A stretch of 34,993 nt of DNA. Origin: Ignavibacteriota bacterium (GTDB lineage Bacteria > Bacteroidota > Ignavibacteria > Tepidaquicellales > OLB5). Below are positions 17,560-25,178 of the stretch, one piece after another. A model generated the notes under the pieces. That model was not told the origin of the DNA. It made no database searches and worked only from the letters and a program-made list of their open reading frames with translations. The stretch lies in the NCBI GenBank assembly GCA_003820375.1, contig RPQH01000046.1:1-34993 (forward strand). Direction: 5' to 3'. Made by a program: the position numbers and the translations under genes. Positions within the stretch are counted from its first letter, which is position 1. The number at the start of each line of letters is the position of its first letter.

Positions 17560-17586
17560 TACTTCCCAAGTTGTACTTGGGAAGTA
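17560..17586. repeat. palindrome, 12-bp stem with TGT loop (second copy)
   Basis: Arms TACTTCCCAAGT and ACTTGGGAAGTA around TGT. The core is shared with 4495-4519, while the outer base pairs differ compensatorily (CC/GG there, TA/TA here), which suggests that the fold rather than the exact sequence is retained. Confidence 0.88.
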
Positions 17587-17594
17587 GGAAGGAT

Positions 17595-17699
17595 ACTCTC
17601 CAAACTCTCCAAACTCTCCAAACTCTCTAAACTCTCCAAACTCTCTAAACTCTCCGAACTCTCTAAACTCTCCGAACTCTCTAAACTCTCCGAACTCTA
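17595..17699. repeat. nonamer array, 11 units, ending in the ridA stop codon
   Basis: Eleven 9-bp units of ACTCTCCAA, ACTCTCTAA or ACTCTCCGA, then a partial ACTCT that runs into the complement of the ridA stop codon (17697-17699). The entry sequence GGATACTCTCC is shared with the array at 151. Confidence 0.95.
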
Positions 17700-18077
17700 C
17701 ACATACGCAATAACATCAATCTCCAGCAATGCATCTTTCGGGAGACGTGCGGCTTCAATTGTACTGCGTGCAGGTTTTGATTCTCCGAAATATTCAGCAT
17801 ATACAGCATTCATTTCAGCAAAGTCCGCCATATTTTTCAGATATACTGTAGTCTTAATAACTTTTGAAATATCGGAGCCGCCGGCATTTAAAATATTCTT
17901 CAGATTTTTCATAACCTGGTGAGTTTGTTCTCTTATATATCCGCCTTCAAGGTTTCCTGTTTGTGGATTTATTGCTATTATTCCGCACGTAAAAATAAGA
18001 TTGGAATTAAATTTAATTGCCTGTGAATAAGGACCGATTGGTTCGGGTGCTTCTTTTGTGTAAACTATTTCTTTCAT
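17697..18077 (-). CDS. ridA: RidA family enamine/imine deaminase
   Basis: A 126-residue protein of the YjgF/YER057c/UK114 family, full length for the family. RidA hydrolyses reactive enamine/imine intermediates such as 2-aminoacrylate released by PLP enzymes, protecting other PLP enzymes. Visible signatures are PEPIGPYSQAI, the C-terminal PARSTIEAARLPKDALLEIDVIA, the active-site Arg (R104) that binds the carboxylate, and E119, matching R105 and E120 of the classical proteins. It probably forms a trimer in the cytoplasm. It stands alone; the PLP-dependent sulfur-amino-acid lyase at 23899 is an obvious source of its substrates but is not adjacent. The 3' end abuts a 9-bp repeat array. Confidence 0.95.
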   Translation of the reverse strand: MKEIVYTKEAPEPIGPYSQAIKFNSNLIFTCGIIAINPQTGNLEGGYIREQTHQVMKNLKNILNAGGSDISKVIKTTVYLKNMADFAEMNAVYAEYFGESKPARSTIEAARLPKDALLEIDVIAYV

Positions 18078-18190
18078 ATTTCTCTAATTAAGATTTACTT
18101 TTATTATGTGTGTTCAAAATTAATGAAATTTAGTTACTAAGTCACGTTATGCAAAAGTATAAAAACGGAAAATATTTTAATTTTTGTGTT

Positions 18191-18371
18191 TAATTTCAGT
18201 TCATGTCCTCACCCCCCTTCCCCCTCTCCTATGATACATGAGAGGAGAGGGGGAGACATAAAATTATAGAACTTGAGTAATAATAAAATCTTAAAAGTAA
18301 AAAGAACTCCCCCTCTCCTAACGCCTATCATAGGAGAGGGGGAAGGGGGGTGAGGTCTTGAACTGAAATTA
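18191..18371. mobile_element. 181-bp C-rich/G-rich palindromic element
   Basis: The left arm from 18191 (TAATTTCAGTTCA, then CCTCACCCCCCTTCCCCC) is matched by the right arm ending at 18371 (GGGGGAAGGGGGGTGAGG, then AACTGAAATTA), giving roughly 60-bp inverted arms around an A/T-rich centre. Each arm also folds on itself (CCCCCTCTCC with GGAGAGGGGG), so the unit can form two side hairpins or one long hairpin. It has no coding capacity. The C-rich core belongs to a type of intergenic repeat often seen in many copies in Bacteroidota-like genomes. Confidence 0.75.
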
Positions 18372-18485
18372 CCTGTTTATTCTTTTGGCTGCAAATTGAT
18401 TTATGATTTGCGTAAGGTGAATTATTAAGTCACGTTTGTATAAATAAAATGAGTACATTTTTTTAAATATTTGTTAATCACATCA

Positions 18486-18500
18486 TTGACAAAATGTCAA
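18486..18500. promoter_or_regulatory. upstream activator-like palindrome 1 (TTGACA-AAA-TGTCAA)
   Basis: Perfect 6-bp arms with a 3-bp spacer, identical in core to 7917-7933. It lies about 60 bp upstream of a second copy and about 120 bp upstream of the sigma-54-like promoter of hsp20, a position typical of enhancer-binding protein sites. Confidence 0.6.
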
Positions 18501-18543
18501 AAAATAGGACAATCTTGCAGTATGTTTGCAATAATTTCCATTG

Positions 18544-18562
18544 TTTTGACATTTTGTCAAAA
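18544..18562. promoter_or_regulatory. upstream activator-like palindrome 2 (TTTTGACA-TTT-TGTCAAAA)
   Basis: Perfect 8-bp arms with a 3-bp spacer, the strongest of the three copies. Its centre lies 60 bp from that of copy 1. Confidence 0.65.
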
Positions 18563-18612
18563 GTCAAATTTCAGAAATCCCTTTTTTATTCTATTTTAAT
18601 GACATTTTCATC

Positions 18613-18629
18613 CTGGCACGATGGTTGTA
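18613..18629 (+). promoter_or_regulatory. sigma-54 (-24/-12) type promoter for hsp20
   Basis: CTGGCACGATGGTTGTA matches the sigma-54 consensus TGGCACG-N4-TTGCW with perfect -24 element and spacing and one change in the -12 element (TTGT for TTGC). The predicted start is near 18641, giving a 5' leader of about 40 bases before ATG 18684. Confidence 0.6.
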
Positions 18630-18683
18630 GTAAATGTTGTCAATAGAATAAATAAAAAAATAAAAACAGGAGGGATATAAAAA

Positions 18684-19142
18684 ATGACATTAGTAAAATT
18701 CGCACCATCAAAAGAGATGGCAAACATAAACAACAGGTTAAAAAAATTCTTTGAAGATTTCGATTCACCATTCTTTACCGATTGGGGAAAGAACTTCAAT
18801 TTTAACACAAATGTTTTTACTCCAAGAGTAGATGTAACCGAAGATAACGATAACTTATATGTACATGCTGAGATTCCGGGAGTTGATAAAAAAGATGTTA
18901 AGGTTTCAGTTGTAGGTGACATATTAACAATCAGCGGTGAGAAAAAATCCGAACAGAGAGACGAAAACAAGAACTACTACAGAATTGAAAGAACCGGCGG
19001 TTCATTTTCCAGAAGCTTCACTCTTCCCGCAGAAATCCAGGTAGATAAAATTTCTGCCGAATCAAAGGATGGAGTATTGGTAATTTCACTTCCAAAATCA
19101 GAGGAAGCTAAAGTAGTTGAAAAACAGATAGAAATTAAGTAA
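18684..19142 (+). CDS. small heat shock protein Hsp20 (alpha-crystallin family)
   Basis: A 152-residue ATP-independent holdase that binds unfolding proteins and passes them to DnaK. The alpha-crystallin domain spans about residues 45-140: PRVDVTEDNDNLYVHAEIPGVDKKDVKVSV, the G-x-L pair ISAESKDGVLVISLP near the end, and the C-terminal I-x-I motif EKQIEIK. A strong Shine-Dalgarno AGGAGG (18668-18673) lies ten bases before ATG, one of the few clear ones in the window. Upstream lie a sigma-54-like promoter and two matched palindromes, suggesting activation by an enhancer-binding regulator instead of the usual heat-shock sigma or HrcA/CIRCE control. dnaK lies 594 bp downstream. A 7-bp repeat run overlaps the last base of the stop codon. 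Confidence 0.96.
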   Translation: MTLVKFAPSKEMANINNRLKKFFEDFDSPFFTDWGKNFNFNTNVFTPRVDVTEDNDNLYVHAEIPGVDKKDVKVSVVGDILTISGEKKSEQRDENKNYYRIERTGGSFSRSFTLPAEIQVDKISAESKDGVLVISLPKSEEAKVVEKQIEIK

Positions 19143-19162
19143 TTGCAGATTGCAGATTAAGA
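19142..19162. repeat. heptamer run (ATTGCAG) at the hsp20 stop
   Basis: Two perfect ATTGCAG units plus a diverged third begin on the last base of the hsp20 stop codon. This is the same family as the 18-unit array at 29971-30096. Confidence 0.85.
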
Positions 19163-19220
19163 ATTTATAGTTAAAGATTGATATAATTAAATAATGTTAG
19201 TTAAATAAAGGGTAATTAAA

Positions 19221-19248
19221 GGTGCCGTTGGGGATACTCTACGGCACC
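19221..19248 (+). terminator. hairpin terminator after hsp20
   Basis: GGTGCCGT (19221-19228) and ACGGCACC (19241-19248) form a perfect 8-bp stem with a 12-base loop, followed by AAATTTATTTTA. It is a probable intrinsic terminator or attenuator between hsp20 and the next gene. Confidence 0.65.
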
Positions 19249-19275
19249 AAATTTATTTTATAAAACACAACCTTC

Positions 19276-19701
19276 ATGTTTGAAAAAGATTATGTGATGA
19301 GACAAATCCAGATGATGGTTGCTGCCCTGTTAAGGATAATGCACCTGGTAAATGAAAAAGATTTTTTCACGGCAAAAGCAGAGATAAAAGATGCAGTTAA
19401 ATTAATCACAGGGTTTTCGCTTGACCAGATAAAGCAATTAGATATTGATGATTTAAAACTGATATTCAGCTTGAATAAAGAGAACGGCAATATTAATGCT
19501 GCATATACCGGTAAGCTGATTTTTGAAGAGGCAAAGATGCTTGAAGAAGAAAAAGATATTAAGCAAAGTAAAGAGGGATATAAAAAAGCATTAGAAATAT
19601 ACGAGTATTTAGATAAAAATAATAAAATTCCTGAAAACATAGAATTCGATATTAAAGAAGAAATAAAAACATTAAACACAAAAATAATAAACCACCGTTA
19701 A
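19276..19701 (+). CDS. small helical protein between hsp20 and dnaK (DUF6483-like?)
   Basis: A 141-residue, probably all-alpha cytoplasmic protein. The N-terminus FEKDYVMRQIQMMVAALLRIM resembles the DYxxRxIxxxxxxLxxI start of DUF6483-type proteins, but I am not certain of the family. The second half (AAYTGKLIFEEAKMLEEEKDIKQSKEGYKKALEIYEYLDKN) looks like a tetratricopeptide-style helix pair. It has no signal peptide or membrane segment. It ends 34 bases before dnaK with no terminator between, so it is likely co-transcribed with dnaK, and its place between two chaperone genes hints at a stress or co-chaperone role. That role is inference only. Confidence 0.75.
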   Translation: MFEKDYVMRQIQMMVAALLRIMHLVNEKDFFTAKAEIKDAVKLITGFSLDQIKQLDIDDLKLIFSLNKENGNINAAYTGKLIFEEAKMLEEEKDIKQSKEGYKKALEIYEYLDKNNKIPENIEFDIKEEIKTLNTKIINHR

Positions 19702-19735
19702 TTGAAGCGGTGAAGAAGAAAGGAAAACCAGTACC

Positions 19736-21679
19736 ATGGGAAAAATAATAGGCATAGATTTAGGTACGACTAACTCATGCGTGGCTGTGATGGAAGGCAA
19801 TGACCCGGTGGTTATTCCAAACTCTGAAGGTACCAGAACTACTCCTTCGGTAGTTGCATTCACAAAATCCGGTGAACGCCTTGTAGGACAGCCGGCTAAA
19901 AGACAGGCGGTTACTAATCCGCATAACACTGTATATTCTATAAAAAGATTTATGGGAAGAAGGTACGATGAAGTTACCGCAGAAATGAAAAATGTACCTT
20001 ACAAAGTTATTAAGGGAGAAAACGATACAGCAAGAGTTCAGATAGGCGATAGAATATACTCTCCGCCTGAGATTTCAGCGATGATACTTCAGAAAATGAA
20101 GCAGACTGCTGAAGATTATTTAGGACAAAAAGTTACAGAAGCGGTTATTACCGTACCTGCATATTTTAATGACTCGCAAAGGCAGGCAACAAAAGATGCC
20201 GGTAAAATTGCAGGACTTGATGTAAAAAGAATTATCAATGAACCAACTGCAGCAGCTTTGGCATACGGACTTGATAAAAAGAAAAAAGATGAAAAGATTG
20301 CAGTGTATGATTTTGGCGGCGGTACATTTGATATTTCTATTCTTGAATTAGGCGAAGGTGTTTTTGAAGTTAAATCAACCAATGGTGATACTCACCTTGG
20401 CGGTGACGATATTGACCAGAGAATAATTGACTGGCTGGCTGATGAATTCCAGAAGCAGGAAGGTGTTGACCTTAGAAAAGACCCGATGGCTTTACAGAGA
20501 TTAAAAGTCGAAGCTGAAAAAGCAAAGATAGAGCTTTCATCAAGATCAGAGACAGATATAAAATTACCATATATTACTGCAACAGCAGAAGGTGCAAAGC
20601 ATCTTGATATAACTTTATCAAGGTCTAAGTTTGAGCAATTGGCTGATGATTTATTCCAGAGAACAGTTGAGCCATGCAAAAAAGCAATGAGAGATGCCGG
20701 TTACGATGCAAACCAGATTGATGAAGTAATACTTGTTGGTGGTTCAACAAGGATTCCAAAAGTACAGGAAATGGTAAAGCAATTATTTGGTAAAGAGCCG
20801 CATAAGGGTGTAAATCCTGATGAAGTAGTGGCAATCGGTGCCGGTATACAGGGTGGTGTGCTTGCAGGTGATGTTACTGATGTATTATTGCTTGATGTAA
20901 CACCATTATCACTTGGTATTGAAACACTTGGCGGTGTATTTACAAAGATGATTGATGCTAACTCAACAATTCCGACAAAGAAGACAGAGGTATTTTCAAC
21001 AGCATCTGATAACCAGCCCTCAGTAGAGATTCATGTATTACAGGGTGAAAGACCAATGGCTGCTGATAACAGGACACTCGGAAGATTCCATTTAGATGGG
21101 ATTCCGCCTGCACCAAGAGGGATACCGCAGATAGAAGTAACATTTGATATAGATGCAAACGGAATACTGCATGTTGCAGCAAAAGATAAAGCAAGCGGAA
21201 AAGAGCAGTCAATTAAGATAACCCACTCAAGCGGATTGAACGATGCAGATATTGAAAAGATGAAGAAGGATGCCAAAGAGCACGAAAGTGAAGATAAGAA
21301 GAGACGCGAGATGGTTGATATTAAGAACCAGGCAGACAGCTTGGTATTCCAGGGCGAGAAACAGCTTAAGGAAATGGAAAGCAAGATGGACAGCGAGACA
21401 AAGATGAAAATACAAACTGCTATTGACAGGCTGAAAGAAGCTCAGAAGGGTACAAATATTGATGAAATAAAATCTGCAATCGAAGGATACAATGCAGCAT
21501 GGAACGAAGCATCGACAAAGATGTATTCACAGGCAACAGGCAGCGGACCCGGAGCAGGTCAGCAGCAACAGGAAGGATTTGGCTCACAGGGACAGAAACC
21601 GGAAGACGGACAGACACAGCAGGATGATAAAAAAGTTGAGAACGCAGATTTTGAAGTGATGGACGATGATAAGAAGTAA
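19736..21679 (+). CDS. dnaK: molecular chaperone DnaK (Hsp70)
   Basis: A full-length 647-residue Hsp70. The nucleotide-binding domain carries [30 protein letters not shown] and [14 protein letters not shown]; the long insertion loop [24 protein letters not shown] is the bacterial DnaK form. The linker [19 protein letters not shown] leads to the substrate-binding domain, then a helical lid and a Gly/Gln-rich tail ending [12 protein letters not shown]. It refolds and protects proteins in an ATP cycle with DnaJ and GrpE, neither of which is in this window. A purine-rich AAAGGA lies about ten bases upstream of the ATG. No CIRCE element is visible. It ends before a heptamer run and a strong intrinsic terminator. 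Confidence 0.99.
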   Translation: MGKIIGIDLGTTNSCVAVMEGNDPVVIPNSEGTRTTPSVVAFTKSGERLVGQPAKRQAVTNPHNTVYSIKRFMGRRYDEVTAEMKNVPYKVIKGENDTARVQIGDRIYSPPEISAMILQKMKQTAEDYLGQKVTEAVITVPAYFNDSQRQATKDAGKIAGLDVKRIINEPTAAALAYGLDKKKKDEKIAVYDFGGGTFDISILELGEGVFEVKSTNGDTHLGGDDIDQRIIDWLADEFQKQEGVDLRKDPMALQRLKVEAEKAKIELSSRSETDIKLPYITATAEGAKHLDITLSRSKFEQLADDLFQRTVEPCKKAMRDAGYDANQIDEVILVGGSTRIPKVQEMVKQLFGKEPHKGVNPDEVVAIGAGIQGGVLAGDVTDVLLLDVTPLSLGIETLGGVFTKMIDANSTIPTKKTEVFSTASDNQPSVEIHVLQGERPMAADNRTLGRFHLDGIPPAPRGIPQIEVTFDIDANGILHVAAKDKASGKEQSIKITHSSGLNDADIEKMKKDAKEHESEDKKRREMVDIKNQADSLVFQGEKQLKEMESKMDSETKMKIQTAIDRLKEAQKGTNIDEIKSAIEGYNAAWNEASTKMYSQATGSGPGAGQQQQEGFGSQGQKPEDGQTQQDDKKVENADFEVMDDDKK

Positions 21680-21687
21680 TTGGATTG

Positions 21688-21722
21688 AAACGTCAAAAGT
21701 GAAATGTCAAAAGTGAAACGAT
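21688..21722. repeat. heptamer run after dnaK, five units
   Basis: Units AAACGTC, AAAAGTG, AAATGTC, AAAAGTG, AAACGAT start eight bases after the dnaK stop. They match the family found inside the T9SS sorting domain at 6361-6392. Confidence 0.88.
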
Positions 21723-21751
21723 AGTGATATAATGTAATATCTCCAAAAGAA

Positions 21752-21786
21752 AAAAGCCGCCGGTTTAAGAATAACCGGCGGCTTTT
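21752..21786 (+). terminator. strong intrinsic terminator after dnaK
   Basis: A perfect 14-bp stem, AAAAGCCGCCGGTT and AACCGGCGGCTTTT, with a 7-base loop. The A run on the left and T run on the right make it work in both directions, though only dnaK points into it nearby. Confidence 0.92.
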
Positions 21787-21915
21787 GTATTATGTTCTTA
21801 AACCTGGCATACGATTGCCTTCCACTCTTCTTTCCGGCTGGATTTCTTTAATTAAATAAACGACCAAATCCATTATTCCCACAACTTATTTGTATTTAAT
21901 AATGTTAGAGTAAAT

Positions 21916-22674
21916 ATGGAAATCCTTATTGGCACATCCGGCTGGATTTACAAACACTGGAATGGAACATTCTATCCGCAGGAAGTGAAGGAACGTGAGA
22001 AGCTTACATACTTCATGGAAAATTTTAAGACAGTGGAGCTCAATGCATCTTTTTACCGCACACCGGCTTTAAGTACATTTAAGAAATGGCATGATGAAGC
22101 AAAGGAAGGATTTGTATTCACGATAAAGCTCAGCAGGTTTATAAGCCATATCAAAAGACTTGTGCTCGATGATGATGAAATTAGGTCAGTAATCACATAT
22201 ATACTGCAAAACGTAAAAGAGCTTGGTGAACATCTTGGTGCAATACTGATTCAGCTTCCGCCTTCTTTAAAGAGCAATAACGAACGCCTCGAAAAATTTT
22301 TAGATTTCTTTACGGGTGAAATTAAGAAATTAGATTATAATCCGGATATAGCAATTGAGTTCCGTCATGAGACATGGTTTAATGAAGATACCTATGGAAT
22401 ATTAAGAAAATACAATATTGCTTTTGTAATATCCGATTCCACTGCCTGGCCTACAGCTCATGTTTTCACAGCAGAGCATTCATATATCCGCTTTCATGGT
22501 CCTGAAAAATTATTTGCATCACTATACTCTGATGAACAGATGAAGTGGTGGGCAGATTTTATTCTTGAGCATAAAGAAATAAAAAAGTTTTATGTGTATT
22601 TTAATAATGATGAGCACGGGTACGCAATTGTAAATTCAAAAAAACTGATAGAGCTGACACAGCAAGCCGGGTAA
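21916..22674 (+). CDS. DUF72 family protein (YecE-like)
   Basis: A 252-residue TIM-barrel-like protein of the DUF72/YecE family, full length. It begins with the family signature ILIGTSGWIYKHWNGTFYP and contains FKTVELNASFYRTP, FVFTIKLSRFISHIKRL, GAILIQLPPSLK, IAIEFRHETWF and the late FYVYFNNDEHGYAIVNSK. The conserved residues sit at strand ends as in metal-dependent barrels, but no activity is established. The ATG at 21916 has no Shine-Dalgarno. It is a single gene between the dnaK terminator and the MNT fragment. Confidence 0.93.
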   Translation: MEILIGTSGWIYKHWNGTFYPQEVKEREKLTYFMENFKTVELNASFYRTPALSTFKKWHDEAKEGFVFTIKLSRFISHIKRLVLDDDEIRSVITYILQNVKELGEHLGAILIQLPPSLKSNNERLEKFLDFFTGEIKKLDYNPDIAIEFRHETWFNEDTYGILRKYNIAFVISDSTAWPTAHVFTAEHSYIRFHGPEKLFASLYSDEQMKWWADFILEHKEIKKFYVYFNNDEHGYAIVNSKKLIELTQQAG

Positions 22675-22750
22675 AACACTTCCAATACTATATATAATCA
22701 CAATTTTTGCAGAATTATTTATCAGTAATTTTTATTATTTTACAATAGTT

Positions 22751-23053
22751 ATGAGTGAGAGAGAAAAACAAATATTAAATAATTCAGCATCTGTAATAAA
22801 AGAATACTTAAATCATGCAAGAATACTTTTATTTGTCTCAAGGGCTAAAGGAACATCCGGGAAAAATTCCGATTTTGATTTTGCTGTCGATTCAAGAAAG
22901 CCGGACTTAAAAACTCTTGAAAAGTTCTATGAAAAGCTTGATGATATTGCCGGGTTATATAGTATTGACCTGGTTTTTCTTAATGATGTTGATACTGGTT
23001 TTAGAAACATAATTCTTAAGAATTGCAAAATTCTGTATGAGAGAAATAATTGA
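22751..23053 (+). CDS. minimal nucleotidyltransferase (MNT), antitoxin-like
   Basis: A 100-residue protein of the minimal nucleotidyltransferase fold (MntA/HI0073-like). In HEPN-MNT toxin-antitoxin pairs this partner modifies and silences the HEPN RNase. The catalytic segment is FVSRAKGTSGKNSDFDFAVDS, giving the D-x-D pair D41/D43, but the usual G-S before it reads V29-S30, a change expected to weaken nucleotide binding. Its 3' end overlaps a short frame that begins like a HEPN partner but stops after 36 codons. The pair therefore looks like a decayed or recently broken toxin-antitoxin module. The ATG is preceded by A/T-rich sequence only. Confidence 0.82.
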   Translation: MSEREKQILNNSASVIKEYLNHARILLFVSRAKGTSGKNSDFDFAVDSRKPDLKTLEKFYEKLDDIAGLYSIDLVFLNDVDTGFRNIILKNCKILYERNN

Positions 23054-23147
23054 AAGATTTAAAAATTTAGAAAACAATTTACCCATTTTTTTCGAAGTAC
23101 TACCATGCCTGTCACACTTTACCTTCTCCCTTAAACAGTGTATCTAA
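23037..23147 (+). pseudogene. truncated HEPN / nucleotidyltransferase-substrate-binding partner
   Basis: A 36-codon frame starts at an ATG that overlaps the MNT gene by 17 bases, the usual gene overlap in MNT-HEPN pairs. Its start, MREIIERFKNLENNL, resembles the first helix of HI0074-type partners, which are normally about 130-140 residues. After that the sequence turns into unrelated PIFFEVLPCLSHF and stops at 23145. No continuation is seen downstream before the gene at 23203, so the rest was probably deleted. The resemblance is short, so this is moderate to low confidence. Confidence 0.45.
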
Positions 23148-23202
23148 TTGATTTGTATATTACTTAGCTTTCATTTAGATTTGTATAACCCTGGTTGAAA
23201 GC

Positions 23203-23814
23203 ATGAGAAAAAAATATTATTTTTTACCGTTATTGTTAACAGCATTAACCATCGCCGCCTGCGGCGGAGGTTCTTATACCAATGAAGAAACAACTACCGA
23301 AACTACAACCGAAACTACCAATGAAACCACATATGAAGAATCACAGGGAGCGGCAATAATTAATGTTGCCCAGACAGAACAGCAAAATGAAATGTACTCT
23401 CCGAAGGTTGATACTACTTATTTATACTGGATAAACAAGAAAATTGTGCTTAAAGGAGCAACAAAATGCAATATTTATGCATTAAACATACTTTATAAAG
23501 CCGGTTTTAAAACTCCTGCCGTTAATGCACTCACAAAAGACCTTGTTGATACTTCCAGGTTCAAAGATATATTTCCGGTGGTGGGTATAAGCGAGCCCGA
23601 ATCCGCCAGAAAAGGTGATTTGATAATATGGAATGGGCATGTAATAATTTTTGAATCGATTGTTAAAATAAAAAACGATATTTATGCATTAGCGTGGTGG
23701 TCCGGAACAAGGCAGGCAGATAACGGTGATAATATAATTAATAATGTATGTTACGGTAAGTACAAGCTGAACGGATATTATGTTGTGAGAAGACCACTGA
23801 AAAAATCGGGATAA
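23203..23814 (+). CDS. lipoprotein with putative NlpC/P60- or CHAP-like cysteine peptidase domain
   Basis: A 203-residue lipoprotein. The signal ends TIAAC (Cys20), followed by a Thr/Glu-rich linker (ETTTETTTETTNETT) that spaces the domain from the membrane. From about residue 65 a papain-like fold is suggested by KCNIYALNILYKAGFKTP (candidate nucleophile C89 at the start of a helix) and KGDLIIWNGHVIIFES (candidate H146 at a strand start), the order and context seen in NlpC/P60 and CHAP amidases that cut peptidoglycan peptides. The third polar residue is not obvious. It could be a cell-wall hydrolase of the envelope. It is a single gene, with no immunity-type partner beside it. Confidence 0.7.
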   Translation: MRKKYYFLPLLLTALTIAACGGGSYTNEETTTETTTETTNETTYEESQGAAIINVAQTEQQNEMYSPKVDTTYLYWINKKIVLKGATKCNIYALNILYKAGFKTPAVNALTKDLVDTSRFKDIFPVVGISEPESARKGDLIIWNGHVIIFESIVKIKNDIYALAWWSGTRQADNGDNIINNVCYGKYKLNGYYVVRRPLKKSG

Positions 23815-23898
23815 AGAACTGAGCTCATATTTATTAAGAGTATTTTATCTAATATTGAAACCGTTTGGTTTCCACTTAATTAATAACCCTTACATACA

Positions 23899-25113
23899 AT
23901 GAAAAAAGATATAAAGACCGGCTTCGATACTATTTGTGTACATGCCGGAATTGGCGATTATGAATTTAATCCAGTAGTACCCCCCATATACCAGACATCC
24001 ACATTCAGTTTCGATACGGCAGAACAAGGCGGCTCACTTTTTGCAGGGGAGCAGAAAGGCTACATTTATACAAGGATGCTTAATCCGACTGTAGAAGCAA
24101 TGGAAAATGCTGTGGCGGAGCTTGAAGGCGGACATAAAGCCCTGGGCTGTGCAAGCGGTATGGCGGCTGTTCATACAATATTTGCAAGCTTAACACAATC
24201 AGGCGACCATGTTGTGTGTTCATCTGCGGTTTATGGACCGACTGTTACACTGCTTAAAACCATTATGGCAAAGTACGGAGTTGAAACAACATTTGTTAAC
24301 AGCTCGGTACTGGATGAAATAGAAAATGCAATGCGTCCCAATACAAAAGTTGTGTTTATTGAAACACCCGGTAACCCGACACTTGCTATTTCCGATTTGG
24401 AAGAAATTGCAAAGATTACTCACAAACATGGTGCTAAAGTTGTTGTCGATAATACATTCATGAGCCCTGCTCTGCAGAGCCCGTTTGCTCTTGGCACTGA
24501 TGTGATAATGCACAGCATGACCAAATTTCTTAACGGGCATGCCGATGTTGTTGGCGGTATAATAGTAGTTAAAGATGAAGAAACTTATGTCAGTTTCAGA
24601 AAAGTGCTTAACCAGCTTGGCGGAGTAATTGACCCGTTCAATTCATTTCTTGTGCACAGAGGAATTAAAACACTTTCTATAAGAATGCAGAGAAGCTGTG
24701 AAAATTCTTTGAAAATTGCGGAATACTTGGAATCTCACCAGGAAATAAAATGGGTAATGTATCCCGGATTAAAAAGCCATCCACAGTATGATATAGGCTT
24801 GAAACAGCAAAAAGGCCATGGCGGGATGATATCATTTGAATTAAAAGGCGGATTTGAAGCAGGGAAAATTCTGATGAACTCGGTTAAGGTCTGCACACTT
24901 GCAGTAAGCCTTGGCGGTGTTGAAACACTTATACAGCACCCGGCTAGCATGACGCATTTTTCTCTTGGAAAAGAAGGCAGGGAAGCAGCCGGAATTACTG
25001 ACGGGTTAGTACGCTTATCGGTTGGTATAGAGAATGTTGAAGATTTAATTTATGACCTGGAGCAGGCACTGGAGAAAACAAAATCAAAAGAATTAGCTTT
25101 AGAAGAAGCATAA
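23899..25113 (+). CDS. Cys/Met-metabolism PLP-dependent enzyme (methionine gamma-lyase type)
   Basis: A 404-residue fold-type I PLP enzyme of the Cys_Met_Meta_PP family, which includes methionine gamma-lyase, cystathionine gamma-lyase/synthase and O-acetylhomoserine sulfhydrylase. The Schiff-base lysine is K209 in HSMTKFLNGHADVVGG; FAGEQKGYIYTRMLNPTVEAMEN is closest to the gamma-lyase pattern, and Y112 with YGPT aligns with the active-site Tyr. The Cys that marks many methionine gamma-lyases two residues after this Tyr is Pro114 here, so specificity may be for cystathionine or another gamma-substituted substrate. Such enzymes release enamines that RidA detoxifies. It is a single gene ending in a bidirectional terminator. 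Confidence 0.93.
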   Translation: MKKDIKTGFDTICVHAGIGDYEFNPVVPPIYQTSTFSFDTAEQGGSLFAGEQKGYIYTRMLNPTVEAMENAVAELEGGHKALGCASGMAAVHTIFASLTQSGDHVVCSSAVYGPTVTLLKTIMAKYGVETTFVNSSVLDEIENAMRPNTKVVFIETPGNPTLAISDLEEIAKITHKHGAKVVVDNTFMSPALQSPFALGTDVIMHSMTKFLNGHADVVGGIIVVKDEETYVSFRKVLNQLGGVIDPFNSFLVHRGIKTLSIRMQRSCENSLKIAEYLESHQEIKWVMYPGLKSHPQYDIGLKQQKGHGGMISFELKGGFEAGKILMNSVKVCTLAVSLGGVETLIQHPASMTHFSLGKEGREAAGITDGLVRLSVGIENVEDLIYDLEQALEKTKSKELALEEA

Positions 25114-25132
25114 ATAATAAAGTTATAAAATT

Positions 25133-25171
25133 AAAGGGGCTGGTATATTTCTATAAGACAGTCCCTTTTTT
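25133..25171. terminator. bidirectional terminator between convergent genes
   Basis: AAAGGGGCTG (25133-25142) pairs with CAGTCCCTTT (25159-25168), with one G-T wobble and a 16-base loop, followed by a T run. A-runs on the left serve the minus-strand gene ending at 25179. Confidence 0.8.
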
Positions 25172-25178
25172 GGATTTT

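Larger units (their letters stand above)
18078..18683. other. regulatory spacer between ridA and hsp20
   Basis: A 606-bp divergent spacer. It contains the 181-bp palindromic element (18191-18371), two operator-like palindromes (18486-18500 and 18544-18562) and a sigma-54-like promoter (18613-18629). No gene is visible. Confidence 0.8.

Noticed and set aside
17530..17922. 130-codon frame with KLSKLSKLS repeats
   Set aside because: It is a product of the 9-bp array and runs antisense through ridA, which is clearly real.
21805..21818. Second sigma-54-like site TGGCATACGATTGC before the DUF72 gene
   Set aside because: Spacing between the GG and GC elements is one base too short, which normally abolishes function.
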